The notes under the pieces: generated by a model | Databases searched by the model: none | What the model saw: the letters and a program-made list of their open reading frames with translations, nothing else | Told to the model about the DNA's origin: nothing | Made by a program: the position numbers and the translations under genes | Shown here: positions 23,154 to 35,320 of the stretch, piece by piece | How positions within the stretch are numbered: the stretch's first letter is position 1 | Layout of the letters: every line of letters starts with the position of its first letter | Origin: Clarkia xantiana subsp. parviflora | Taxonomy: Eukaryota; Streptophyta; Magnoliopsida; Myrtales; Onagraceae | DNA length: 64,000 bases | NCBI GenBank assembly: GCA_036873135.1 | Contig: JAPTYO010000002.1 | Span: 39,361,452 to 39,425,451, forward strand | Direction of reading: 5' to 3'

Positions 23154-23160
23154 TATAAAA
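23154..23160 (+). promoter_or_regulatory. TATA box of the B2 antisense gene
   Basis: TATAAAA in the context CGCCTATAAAACCCTAACC, 155 bp before the ATG at 23309. The same box stands in all four B copies: 19596-19590, 51980-51974 and 60210-60216. Confidence 0.7.
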
Positions 23161-23308
23161 CCCTAACCGTGTGCACAGTTTCACTTTTACCGTCTCCGAA
23201 ATTTCAAAAGCTCTCTGCAAATTCAAGTTCTTGAGATTCCGAAGACCTCAGTGCTTTCCGATCACCTTTCCGGCAAAGTCAAGTTCGTCCTTCCAACCTC
23301 CAATCATC

Positions 23309-26027
23309 ATGTCTGGTAAGGGTTTCGTCTTTATTGTTCGCCTATCTCCTCCCTTTATCTCTGCTTGGTTTGTTTGCAATTTCCCGGAAAACCCAATGTG
23401 CCTTTCCATGGCTGATTTCAGACAGCGGATCTAGTTCCGAGGGAAGGAAGCCCTTCAACTTCGACTATGCTCTGAATGAGATTTCCAGCACTGCGTACGA
23501 TGCAGCTCTCCGGGAGGGATGCACCACCTCTACCTGGGAACCTCGTTTCCCGTATCCCTGGCCCCGCCCCTCGGGTAACCTTGAGGTTACTCGTCCCCAG
23601 AAAGGGGAGGTATTTGTCTCTACGGGGCAAATATCAGCGGGGATCAGATTCCCCTTCTGCGGTAATCTGGTCGAGATGTGCCAGCATTACAAGACGCATC
23701 CAACCACCTTCTCTCCGCACGCCATACGCCTGTGGAATGCCTTCCAGGTCCTCTGCTTCCGACAGAAGTGGGTGTACAGCCTCAAGCTCTTCAGGACCTT
23801 CTACGGGATGAAGTGCAACGAGGCGGGGGTTTGTGCCTTCTACCCCCGGATGCCGAAGTGGAACAAGACACAACTCGGGTTGTGCAACTGGACCGGTGAC
23901 ACCTGGAAGGTGGTCAAGGGTCGGGGAATCTTGGTCGACACGGGGTCGGACAACAGCGGGTGGAAGAGGAGCTACTTCTTCATCCAGAACTCCTCAATCC
24001 CGTGGCCCCGATGGGAGGTGGAAGCGGATTCTCCTCCTGCTTTCCACACCTACACCGATGAAGACTTCCAGACTCTTCAGCTCATCCAGCTCTACAGATG
24101 AGGGGAGTCCTACACTCCCCTCGACGCCAACTCTCTCGTGGAGCGGGACCTGGTGAATGCCGGGATCCGACTCCTCGACATAGTCTCCGGGGGGTAGCTC
24201 TTCGAAGACCCCTCCAATATGGTTCCTTGGGTAAATCTCTAACCTTTGTTTTTTACTGTTTGCAGCTAAGAAGGTATCCGTGTTGACCAATCTGATCCTT
24301 AAGCAGGGGGAGACCGATGCTGTCCGCCCCACGCGGAAGAGGAAGTCCGCCAAGAAGGCCGCTGCTCCATCGGGATCTCCTTCCGCGGAGAGGCCAAAGC
24401 GGAGCCGCGTGTAGGTGGATAAGCTCTTCTACGTCCAGAACGCTGAAGAAGGTAAAAAGCTCTGCCTCGCTATTAAATCGTACAGGAGGATGGTCCCGAA
24501 GGAGTTGATTCCTTCGACCATGGAGGCCCACATCGCTGACGTCAAACGAGATCTTCGGGGGAAATTCCTCGTGCCTTGAAGGCGGGCTACTACAACTACC
24601 GCGGGAAGGACCAATATGTCTCCCGACGTATTGTTTGGTGTAAGGGCTCTAATGAACTTCCTGATTACGTTTCTAAAGCCTCCTCTTGTCCTCTAGGTGC
24701 AGGTCGTTCCGGGACTCCGTGGTGCTGGAGCCTCAGCAGGCGCGCCACCTTCAGCAGGGGTGCCTCCTTCGGCAGGGGCACCCTTTTCTCCAGTGGTGGG
24801 ACCCCGAATGGCGAACAATTTCGTCGGGTGGAGAGTTTGGAATCCTCCGAGGAGACTGATGAGGGTGGCTCCCTTCGCCATAGTCGGAGGACGGGGCAGT
24901 CCCCGCTGAAACCAACCTCCAAGGGGCTGCCCCCCTCGACTTCTTCAATACCGCAGCGACAACCGTCGCCCGCCCACAACTTCACTCCTTCCCCAGCTCG
25001 GGGTGGGTTGGAGGCACGCCCCTCCACGTCCCCAGTCGGCCCTTCTCCTCTTCTTCTCGACGGGAGCTTCTACAAGGCCTTCGACTCCGACCAGGAGGAT
25101 GCTCCCTGGACACCGATCCAGACGCTGCAAGGGGTCCAGCTCCGACAAGGGGACACATATCCGGAGCTGGCCCTACACCTGGTAGCAGGCTCATTCCTGC
25201 CTTCTATGAGATATCCGATTACCTTAGATCGGGAGGAGATGCGCCGGGATGTCAAGGAGATGTGCATGCGTCGGATAGAGGTAAGCTTTTCACCCTTCTT
25301 TTCTTCATCAATAAGACCGATCGTTCATCTACTAATGCTTCTTTTCCTTTCTTCGCAGGAGATGGGGGTCATCAACCGTTCCATCGGGTACCTCCTCGCC
25401 TATGAGGAGGCCCTGGAGCAAGAGCGGGTGGTCACGGCCAAGCTTAAGGAGGATCTCACGGCCTCCGAGTCTTCGCGGGGAAAGCTGGTTAAGGAGCAGG
25501 CCATCTTCGACCGAAAGACTCAGGACCTCCAAAAGCAGGTCCGTGACTTTGAGGGGCTCCTCAAGCGGGAGCGGCAGGAGCGGCAGGTTGCTGAGGACAA
25601 GCTGGTCCTCGAGAAGAAGGCTCTGGAGGAGCAAGTTGCGGGGATTCCCGCGCAGCTGGTCGTGGCCGAGACCAAGGGCCGGGAGGATTATCGGAGGTCC
25701 GAAGACTTCCAGGCTGATGCTGTGAAGTTCTGCAGCGCGGAGGTGGAGAACACCCTCTTCAACGCGGTTGAGGAACTCCACCTGGAGTATGGCGACGCCA
25801 TCAACTTCGACAAGTCTCCTTCTCTCGCTCCCTTCGCGAAGAAATACTTTGCCCTTTCGGAGGAGAGTGATGGGGGGAGTACTCCCGCGATTGTCGAAGA
25901 CACAGCAGAGCCTCCAAGTGCCGATGCCCCGATAGTCGACCCTCCAGCGGCTGACCCTGTGGAACCTTCTGCCACCGACCTCGTGGACCCTGCTCCTGTA
26001 GATGCCGCCAACAAGGACCAAGCCTAA
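23309..26027 (+). pseudogene. Antisense gene of B2, four exons, broken
   Basis: Exons: 23309-23315 (ATGTCTG before GTAAGG), 23422-24230 after TTTCAG, about 24271-25280 and 25359-26027 with stop TAA at 26025-26027. Exon 2 reads the PF04195-like core (GIRFPFCGNLVEMCQHY, LKLFRTFYGMK) but has TGA at 24099-24101 in place of Trp and a TAG near 24196. Exon 3 has a basic segment (RKRKSAKKAAA), a TAG near 24413 and a frameshift near 24550. Exon 4 is open: coiled coil, then an acidic tail ending AANKDQA. It runs convergently to gag-pol across the repeat block. Confidence 0.82.
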
Positions 26028-26140
26028 CTGCTTATCTTTAAAGTCCTTGTATTCTCCTCATTTTGTAATCATCGGGCCTTTGAGTCCCATTAATATCAGA
26101 CATTCTTAGTTCCGATTTTTCATTGCACTTCTCAAAGTGA

Positions 26141-26834
26141 CTTTACTATATTTACTTAAGTCGAAACCTCGACACTTAAGATATTCTCATACATCACTTA
26201 AGACGATTTACTAACTTGCACCACTTAAGGTGACTTACCATCATGCACCACTTAAGGCGACTTTCCAATACTTAGAATAAATCTAAAAATCACGCATCAC
26301 TTAAGACGACTTAATCTCGTGCATCACTTAAGACGACTTTAACAACACTTAGAGTAAATCTAAGAATCATGCATCACTTAAGACGACTTAATCTCGTGCA
26401 TCACTTAAGACGACTTTTCTCGTGCACCACTCAAGGCGACTTTTCTCGTGCACCACTCAAGGCGACTTTTCTCGTGCACCACTTAAGGCGACTTTTCTCG
26501 TGCACCACTCAAGGCGACTTTTCTCGTGCACCACTCAAGGCGATTTTTCTCGTGCACCACTTAAGGCGACTAAGTAACACTTAGAATAAATCTAAGAATC
26601 ATTCTGATTGGAAGCAACCTCTTTATTCATTGATGGCACAAAATTTGCTTACATCGAATCAAACGATAAATAACTTACACCACTTAAGGCGATTTTACTT
26701 CGGGCACCACTTAAGGCGATTTTACATCGGGCACCACTTAAGGCGACTTTTCATCGGGCACCACTTAAGGCGACTTTACATCGGGCACCACTTAAGGCGA
26801 CTTTTCATCGGGCACCACTTAAGGCGACTTTTCA
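26141..26834. repeat. Tandem repeat block of B2
   Basis: More than 20 copies of a 19-21 bp unit (GCACCACTTAAGGCGACTT and variants), interrupted several times by a palindromic CTTAGA(A/G)TAAATCTAAG segment (near 26270, 26350 and 26580). Long frames through it arise because unit length is often a multiple of three and the unit lacks stops. They are not genes. Confidence 0.9.
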
Positions 26835-29800
26835 TCAAGCATGATATTTCTTCAAGTGTTCGCCACTAAAAGAATGCTTTAATACTCTGCCATCGAGGTC
26901 TTCCAATTTGTATGCATTCGGAGCTGGCATCCCCACGACCTTATAAGGTCCTTCCCATTTTGGTGACATCTTGCTGATTCGATCCAAAAGGGTGAACTCG
27001 TTGCGACGCCAAACCAGCTCCCCGACGAAGAATTGTCGGGACTTAACTCGCCGATTGTAATACCTGGCCGTCGCCAAACGCATTCGAGCCTGGACTTCGT
27101 CGGCTTCCCGCCTCTTCTCTTCGAGCAAGTCCAAGTCCAGACGTCTCATTTCATCGTTCGTCAAAGGCTAGTAATATCTCATCCGATGGGATGCCACGGC
27201 TACCTCCACGGGAGCAACAGCCTCCGTGCCATAAACAAGGCCAAACGGAGTCTCCCCTATTGATCGTTTGGGCGTCGTTCTAACAGCCCAAATCACGTTT
27301 TCCAGCTCGTTCAGCAATTTGCCCTTCAAGGCATAGATCCTCTTCTTCAGGCCATCCATCACGATTTTGTTGGCTGATTCCACCTGGCCATTAGTTTGAG
27401 CATGGCGTACAGAAGCTGTCCGATGCTCGATATTCAACTCCTCCAGGCACTCCTTCACTTGAGCTCCGTTAAACGGTGGACCATTATCGCTGATCACCAC
27501 CTTAGGAATCCCGTATCTGGATACAATATGGGTCTGGAGAAACTTGACGATCTGGTTCCCCGTCGTCATGGCCAACGCCTTTGCTTCTATCCATTTCGAA
27601 AAATAATCGATAGCCACAAGCAAATATTTACATTGACTTTGTGCCTGCTGGAGAGGTCCCACCAAGTCGATACCCCACTGCGCGAAGGGCCAAGCACTCT
27701 TGATAGACGTCAGATTAGCAGCCGGAGCCACGATACTCGAGGCGTACCTCTGGCACGCATCACAGGATCGGACCAACGCCGTCGCGTCCTTGCTCATCGT
27801 AGGCCAATAATAGCCCAAGTTCAGCACTTTCCTCATAATGGATCGGGCCCCTTCATGACAAGCCGCGACCCCTTCATGCACCTCCTTCTGGATTCGACTT
27901 GTGTCGGGCTCAGCCACACACTTCAAGTATGGAGTCGATAACCAGCCCTTCTTGTATAGCTGATTGTCCAGCATCACGTAATTAGCCGCGATCCGACGTA
28001 GCCTGTCAGCTACTACGTTATCATCGGGGACTGCCCCCGTAGTCAGGTACGCGACTATCAGGGTCATCCAAGTGGGCTCCTCCTCTGATCTTGCTTCGAT
28101 AGCACACACCTGCGTTGGGTCGGTAGTCGACAAGATCACTTTCTCCAAGAAGTGCACCTTCCGATTTTCCTCTAGGGGTGCCCCCAAGGCAAATTTGCTC
28201 AAAGGATCTGCCTCCACATTTCCATCCCTCGGGATCGCCTCGATGTCGAAGCTTTTAAAGCTCTCCTTCAAGACTTGTACCTCGCGAAGGTACTTCCTCA
28301 TAATCGGGCTCTTCGCTTCGTATCGCCCTTGGACCTGGTTTACGATCAGGGCCGTCACACTTCAATTTTAAGTGAGCAATTCCCTTACCTTTGGCAATTT
28401 TCAGGCCCGTGATAAGAGCCTCGTACTCAGCTTCGTTGTTCGTGGCCTTAAACGTTAAGGCCAAAGCATATCGAAGCGGCTCACCTCCGCCTGGTGGTAT
28501 CAATACAAAGCCTGCTCCTGATCCGTCTGAACTTGAAGAGCCATCCGTGTACATCTCCCAAGTATTTTCCTCGTTTGGCTGTTCTGATTGCTCTGCCATC
28601 TCTGGTTGTTCTGCAATCGGGACCTCCATGGTTGCCCCCTCTACAGGGCCCGCTTCTTCCAGATCGGGGGCTGTAGACTCTGCTATGAAATCCGCCAATG
28701 CCTGGCCCTTGATAGCCGTTCTCGGAGCAAAGTGTATGCGGAACTCACCAAGCTCGACTGCCCATTTCACTAATCTCCCCGACGCATCAGGTCGGTTCAA
28801 AAAATGCTTCAAAGGCTGGTTCGTCAATACAGTAATCTCGTGTGCATGGAAATAAGGCCTCAGCTTCCGAGCAGTAATAATCAACGTAAAGAGATACTTC
28901 TCAACGGCAGGATAATTCATTTCAGACTTGGCAAACGCCTTGCTTACATAGTAGACGGGGACTTGATTAACCTCGACAACCTTCACTAACACAGAGCTAA
29001 TGGCAAATTCAGAAACAGCCAAGTAAAGATAGAGCGGCTCGCCTGGAACAGGTTTCGCCAACGGCGGGAGGGTGCGAAGGTGCTGCTTGAGTGCCTGGAA
29101 CGCTTCTTCACACTTGGCGGTCCACTCAAACTTCTTGTTGGCCCTCAGGACTTCAAAAAATGGCATTGATCGGTCGCTCGCCTTAGACAGGAAGCGATTC
29201 ATTGCAGCCAATCGGCCATTCATTACTTGCACCTCCCGATGGTTTATCGGAGACTGCATCTCCTCGATCGCCCTCAGTTTCTCGGGGTTCACCTCAATTC
29301 CTCTTTGGCTCACCATAAAGCCCAGAAATCTCCCTGTATGGACTCCGAAGGCGCATTTTGTCGGGTTTAAGCGAACCTGATGAAGCCTCATCCGCTCAAA
29401 CGCCATGGCTAGGTTGTGCACATGATCCTCAGCTTGTCGGGACTTCACCAGCATATCATCCACGTAAGCCTCCATGGTCTCTCCTAGCATATCTCCGAAC
29501 AGCTTGTTCACCATCCGCTGGTAGGTTGCCCCGGCATTGATCAACCCGAAAGGCATGACATCATAGTGATAAATGTCACTATCTGCATAAAATGCTGTGT
29601 GGGGGGCATCCTGCTCAGCCATCTTGATCTGGTTGTAGCCCGAGTATGCATCCATGAAGCTTAACAACTCATGTCCCGACGTGGCATCCACCAGCTGGTC
29701 GATTCTCGGGAGCGGGTAACAGTCCATCGGGAAAGCTTTATTCAGGTCGCAGAAATCAACACACATTCGCCACGTCCCGTTGCTCTTCTTCACCATCACC

Positions 29801-31336
29801 GGGTTAGCAACCCAAGTCTGGAATCGGAGCTCCTTGATAAACCCAGCATCGAGCAACCTGCCCACCTCCTGCCGGATCGCGATCCTCTTGTCCGTGCCCA
29901 TCGGACGTCTTTTCTGCGTGATAGGTTTGATTGCGGGATCGATCTTCAGCTCATGTAGAATCACATCGGGGCTGATTCCTGTCATGTCACTCGGGGACCA
30001 GGCAAACAGCTCCTTGAACTTTTTCAGCAGATCAATCAACTCTCGGGTTGTTTCTTCTGTCAGAGCAGACCCGATTTTCACCTTCCTCTGAGGTCCGTCA
30101 ATTTCGACTTCCTTCAGATCCTCCACGGCCTCGACCCCGACTACTCTCGGCTTTATCCTTCGACTTGCGTTCGTCTAAAGATTTAACCGACTGCTTTCCC
30201 TTATTCGACTTCGGGGGCTCAAGTTCTCCAGCGGCTATCTTCGACTCCTGGACATTGATTTGCCGCTTCACCCTCTTCTGCAGTGCCTCCATATTCCACA
30301 CAGCCTTCTCAGCCACGCTGTGCATCAAGTCGGAACCGTAGGGGGCTGTTAGGTTCCGGATGAAGGTGCGGATGGTTTCACCCTCCGAAATCTCCTCGTC
30401 AATCTCCGCCACGCTGGCAGTGAATCGTTGGTAATAGTGCGCCAGCAACTCATCGGGCCTCTGTACCACCTGGGTTAGGGACCTCACACTCTTCAGCAGA
30501 CGTCTGCGACCCTGGTACTGCTAAATAAAACGGTCGTGCATATCAGCCCAGCAAGTGATGCAGCCTTGGGGCAGACTGAAGAACCAAGTCAGGGCTCTCT
30601 CACCAAGTGTGTTCGGGAACAGCGTACACACGATATCTTCATTCGGGGCTCTACCCAGACACGCCATAAGGTGTTTCTGGACATGACGAACCGGATCTCC
30701 CTCACCATCATACTCCTTAATCGTGGGGATACCCAGTCCTGGCGGGGCGAGGGTGTCTATGAGTCGAGGAACGAAGGGATGGGTGGATCGATCCCTCAGC
30801 TCCGACACCAGTGGCTTCTGCTCTCCCATGTAGATGTTCACGATCTTCACCACCTGATCGGGGGTGATGGGACCATTAAGGGGAATGGTCCTGTGCTGCA
30901 CTGGTCCTGGCCCATCGACCACTAATCGCTCTGGCTGAATGGATTCCCTGCTCCAGCCCTGGTTTCGGGGCTGAGCCTCCCGCACGTTCTGAACTTCTGC
31001 TGGCGGGGGTGCTTCTTCTTCTAGCGGGGGCATCTCCTCTTGCCTCCTCGCAGCCTCTCTCCGATCTAAGAGAGCCTCTACGGCTGCCAAAAACATCGGC
31101 ATGGCTTCCGCCACAGCCCTCGTCAGGTCCGCAGCTGGAGGAGCCTCGTGCTCCCTATTCCCCTGGTGTTGAGCAGCAGCATCTTCGGGACCTTCATTAT
31201 GCCCCCCAGTCTGAGAGACCTCAGCAGCAGGAAGATTATGATCCTCCTCATGTTCCGGTGGTGAATTCAGAGTCGTCGCAACAGGATGATGGGAACCACC
31301 AAATTGTCCTTGTCTTCTTTGCTTGCCAGCCGCCAT
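26835..31336 (-). pseudogene. gag-pol of B2, broken, protease region deleted
   Basis: Gag starts at 31336 (MAAGKQRRQGQ); a one-base deletion removes the frame of the usual upstream ATG. TAG at 30523-30521 interrupts Gag. Near 30126-30140 the sequence jumps from the basic Gag tail to the linker before RT, losing the zinc knuckle and protease (about 1.1 kb relative to B3). RT, RNase H and the second RNase H are open from 30126 to about 28355: YVDD at 29466-29455, DASGRLVKW, TDGS and NEAEYEAL visible. A frameshift near 28350 precedes the rest of RNase H and integrase (27168-28358: CDACQRY finger and D-D-E core with ISDNGPPFNG and NGQVESAN), a stop near 27165, then GPYKVVG and the end at 26835. 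Confidence 0.9.
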
Positions 31337-31364
31337 TGAACGATAGAAGGCATATTAGCTTTTT

Positions 31365-31382
31365 GTTACGTTCCCACAGACG
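31365..31382 (-). promoter_or_regulatory. Remainder of B2 primer-binding site
   Basis: On minus, GGCGCCGTCTGTGGGAACG precedes gag. The missing first two bases (TT) are at 53019-53020 next to the B2 5' LTR. The GGCGCC start is like that complementary to tRNA-Asp 3' ends in several plant gypsy elements; I infer this. Confidence 0.7.
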
Positions 31383-31387
31383 GCGCC

Positions 31388-32104
31388 TGATGGTTTCCGC
31401 TATAACCGTTAGGCTCTTTAACGGTGAGGAAACGACAAATAGGCCCACTGGGCCCTAAAATAGAGGTCAAGAAGACCAAGGTGAAGGGTCCCGACGTAGG
31501 GAGTCCCGATGATGAAAGGTCCCGACAGCGTCGGTCCCGACTGGTGAGCTGGAAGCTCCCGATGAGAAGCCTTTAAGTAGGCCCCGATGACGAAGACCTG
31601 AGAATGATTGGCCCTGTCACGATGACGAGGGGCCTCGAGCGGTGACACAACGAGATAACTCTGGAGTCCCCGATGTTAGTCGGGACTTGTTATCAGAGGA
31701 TAAGGCCAAGTTACGCGGGGCGTGGCCGAGATACACGGAACGTGGTTGAGATACACGGAGCGTGGCCGAGATACGCGGGGCGTGGCCGAGATAAGCGAGA
31801 TCATGGCTTAGATAGGCGGGATCGTGCCCGAGATACGCGGAATACGGGCTAACCACCCCCAACGGTTCACCAGGTAACTGAGGTACCTCTCCGCCTATAA
31901 AAGGGCAGAGGTCACCTCAGAACAATTACGTTGTGATATACACTTTGAGATTACTGCTTGCCAGTCCATACGAGACACTCATTTAAGCATCAGAGAGGGA
32001 TTCTGGATCACTGCCCGGTATATCCCCTCTTTGCAGGACCACGTGGAGCGAAGGAGCTAGGATCGCCGTCAAAAACCGTACTGGAGTTCCACCGTGATCC
32101 AACA
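31388..32104 (+). repeat. 5' LTR of B3
   Basis: 717 bp, TGATGGTTTCCG to GTGATCCAACA. It has about three more 20-bp GATACACGGAACGTGGCC units than the 3' LTR (655 bp). TATA box TATAAAAG at 31896-31903. The PBS follows at 32105 (TTGGTGCCGTCTATGGG, two changes from B2). Confidence 0.92.
31896..31903 (+). promoter_or_regulatory. TATA box in B3 5' LTR
   Basis: TATAAAAG in CCGCCTATAAAAGGGCAGAG. The equivalent site in the B2 5' LTR is at 53231-53224 on minus. Confidence 0.7.
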
Positions 32105-32140
32105 TTGGTGCCGTCTATGGGAACGTAACAAAAAGCTGAT

Positions 32141-34447
32141 ATGCCTTCTACTCGTTCAATGGTGGCTGGCAAGCAAAGAAGACAAGGACAATCTGGTGGT
32201 TCCCGTCATCCTGCTGCGACGACTCTGAATTCACCACCGGAACATGAGGAGGACCAGAACCTTCCCGCTGCTGAGGTCTCCCAAATAGGGGGGGCATAAT
32301 GAAGGTCCCGAAGATGCTGCTGGTCAGCACCAGGGGAATAGGGAGCAGGAGGCTCCTCCAGCTGCGGACCTGACGAGGGCTGTGGCAGAGGCCATGCCGA
32401 TGTTTTTGGCAGCCGTGGAAGCTCTCTTGGATCGAAGAGAAGCTGCGAGGAGGCAAGAGGAGATGCCCCCGTTAGAAGAGGAAGCGCCCCCACTAGCAGA
32501 GGTACGGAACGAGCGGGAGGCTCAGCCCCGAGGCCAGAGCAGGAGTGGGGAGTCCGTTCAGCCAGAGAGATTCGTGGTTGATGGGCCAGGACTAGTGCAA
32601 CACAGGACCATTCCCCTTAATGGTCCCATCACCCCCGATCAGGTGGTGAAGATCGTAAACATCTGCATGGGAGAGCAGAAACCGCTGGTGTCGGAGCTGA
32701 GGGACCTATCTACTCATCCCTTTGTTCCTCGACTCATAGACACCCTCGCCCCGCCAGGGCTGGGTATCCCCACGATAAAGGAGTACGATGGCGAGGGAGA
32801 CCCGGTTCGTCACGTCCAGAAGCACCTCATGGCGTGTCTGGGCAGAGCCCCGATTGAAGATATCGTGTGTACGCTGTTCCCGAACACACTGGGTGAGAGA
32901 GCCCTGACCTGGTTCTTCAGTCTGCTTCCAGGATGCATCACCTGCTGGGCAGATATGCACGACCGGTTTATTCAGCAATACCAGGGTCGTAGACGTTTGC
33001 TGAAAAGCGTGAGGTCCCTGACCCAAGTGGTGCAGAGACCCGACGAGTCGCTGGCACACTACTACCAGCGGTACACCGCTAGCGTGGCGGAGATTGACGA
33101 GGAGATTTCGGAGGGCGAAACCATCCGTACCTTCATTCGGAACCTGACAGCCCCCTACGGTTCCGACTTGATGCACAACGTGGCTGAGAAAGCTGTGTGG
33201 AATATGGAGGCACTGCAGAAGAGGGTGAAGCGGCAAATCGATGTCCAGGAGTCGAAGATTGCCGCTGGAGAGCTTGAGCCCCCGAAGTCGAATAAGGGGA
33301 AACAGTCGGTTAAGCCTTTGGACGACTGTAAGTCGAAGGATAAATCTGAGAACAGTCGGAATCGAGGCCGTCCTGATCGGAGGGATGATAGGCGTTCCTC
33401 GAAGAAAGACAAGCGGGATGACCATGACATTCCTCTCAACTGCTCCATGGCGGAGGTGTTAATGGTCATGGAACGACAGGGTATTTCCAGATACCACCCG
33501 AAGAAAGAAGGAGAATTCCTAGGATCCCGCACGGATCGCTACTGTCGGTTCCATCGCGCGAACGGCCACGACACCAATCATTGTCGGAGCTGAAGAAGGA
33601 GATTGAAAAGTTGATCCAGAAGGGGAAGCTTAAAGAGTTTGTAGGGGAGAAACAGTGTCGATCTCGCTCTCGATCCTGATCACGGTCCCGTTCCCGATCC
33701 CGTGATCGGTCCCCAAAGAAGAAGAGGTCCGACCCAGAGTCTTCTGGTGCCCGTAAGGAGAGGCGGGGATCTATAAATGTGATTCATGGAGGATTTGCCG
33801 CGGGGGATGATACCTCGTCCGCCCGGGAGGTTTACGCCTCTAGAATTCCTGCTGCTGTGGTGCTGGGTAAGAGGTCCCGATCCTGGACCCTGAAGGAAGA
33901 GATGGTGATCTCCTTTTCGTCAGAGGATCTCATAGGCGTGGAGAGTCCACACGATGACGCCTTGGTTGTGACCTTAGATGTAGACGGGTACGAGATGAAA
34001 CGAATTATGATCGACGGAGGGAGCTCCTCCGATATTCTGTTCATGGACGCGCTGGAGGCCATGGGAAAAACGAAGAAAGACCTGAAGGAGGCGAATTTCC
34101 CGATGGTCGGATTCTCTGGCTCCACCTCCTATCCGCTAGGGGTGATCACCTTACCAGTAGAGTTTGGTAGCGGATGGAAATCAGAAAGGAGGAACGTGGA
34201 GTTTGTGGTAGTTGATTCCGCGGGGACTTACAACGCAATCATCGGAGAACTACCATAAACCCCCTGATGGCGGTTGCCTCAACTATACACCAGAAAATGA
34301 AGTTCCCGACTGACCATGGAGTTGGAGAGGTCAAGGGTGACCAAGTGGCTTCCAGAAAATGTTATGTCAACGCCACCCGAAGGAGGAGACGAGAAGCCAT
34401 GACTGTCCTCCAGACAGACACTGATCCTAGAGAGGAGTTTGGGCGTC
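32141..34447 (+). pseudogene. gag-pro of B3, broken (5' segment before A2)
   Basis: Starts ATG 32141 (MPSTRSMVAGKQ). A one-base insertion in a G-run near 32292 shifts the frame; Gag is then open from 32382 to 33593 (LAPPGLGIPTIKEYDGEGDP, LTWFFS, ESLAHYYQRY). The zinc knuckle CRFHRANGHDTNHC (C-x2-H-x4-H-x4-C) is followed by a one-base deletion near 33590. There is a TGA near 33679 in the Arg/Ser-rich stretch. The protease is open in 33779-34258 with DGGSS near 34015 and MVGFSGSTSYPLG. A one-base deletion near 34245 follows. The frame reaches EEFGRPA, where A2 splits it from the RT part. The RS-rich tail resembles RNA-binding linkers of Tat Gag proteins. Confidence 0.9.
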
Positions 34448-34452
34448 CCGCC

Positions 34453-35320
34453 TGTTAGGTTATGAGATCTAGGTCAACGGGGGGTCGGCTTTGATCTCAC
34501 TCCTTACGGGGGATGTGTGCGATCTGGTGTTCCTGAGTTGTCCTGCCTTAGCCTATCTTCTTCTTTCCTTCCTTCCTTCCTTTGCTCTTTCTCTCCTTCT
34601 ACCCTGCAGAAGGGGCAATACCAGACACGGAGGGGGGGGGGGGGGGGTGGTGCCTGGTGAACCCTCTCCGATGCCTAAGTCAGTATTCTTCTAGAGAGAT
34701 AAAGCTAGAGAGATGTCAGAGCTAAATTGTCCAAATGGCCAAGATCCCCAAATGAGTTGTGAAGGTGGGGTATTTATAGGCAACGGTGTCATTAAGGTGG
34801 CTTAATGACATCGTTAGCCTTTAAACACAATTAATTAACCTTTAAGCGCATAATTAAGACCTTAGGATTCGGAGAAGGTAGGCGGCGTGAACCGAGTGTG
34901 GGTGTCCGAAAGTGACGCAGGGGCCCTTGGGGGGGGAGAAATCCGACCCCCAAGGGTAGGGGTTGGGTGAGGGTACCCAACCCCTCCTAGGGAGGATGGG
35001 GTTGGCCAACCCCATCCCTCCTAGGAGAGATCGGGTTGGCCGACCCGATCTCTCCTAGGAGAGATCGGGTTGGTCCACCCGATCTCCCCTAGGAGAGATC
35101 GGGTTGGCTGACCCGATCTCTCCTAGGGGAGGTCGGGTGTGGCCACCCAACCTCACCTAGGTGAGTTTTGCCCCGGCCGGACGAGCGCTCCGGCCTCGTC
35201 CGAGCCGTTGATGTGTTCGCGAAGTGTTCGGGTTGAAGTTTCGATTTATAATCGGTGATGGGACGATAAAAATACAACGATTTGGAAGTCAACGGGTTCA
35301 AATTGGGCGTATATCCATCA
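34453..35320 (-). repeat. 3' LTR of A2
   Basis: On plus it starts TGTTAGGTTATGAG and ends TATATCCATCA. It includes a 16-G run near 34632-34647, a TATAAATA box in minus orientation near 34772, and a palindrome array at about 34965-35165. Confidence 0.93.
34965..35165. repeat. Palindrome array in A2 3' LTR
   Basis: Five or six dyads such as GATCGGGTTGGCCGACCCGATC-type repeats (about 40 bp period) joined by CTCCTAGGAG palindromes. The same array is in the 5' LTR at about 44634-44834. Confidence 0.9.

Noticed and set aside
26369..26869. Open frames reading HHLRRL repeats (also 48251-48436 and 63522-63707)
   Set aside because: They are tandem DNA repeats whose unit lacks stops and is near a multiple of three. 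They lie in the non-coding convergent region and change frame between copies.
31388..32104. Reading this LTR as the 5' LTR of B2
   Set aside because: It is in plus orientation and followed by the B3 PBS and gag. The B2 5' LTR is at 53021-53739, proved by the GCGGC duplication.
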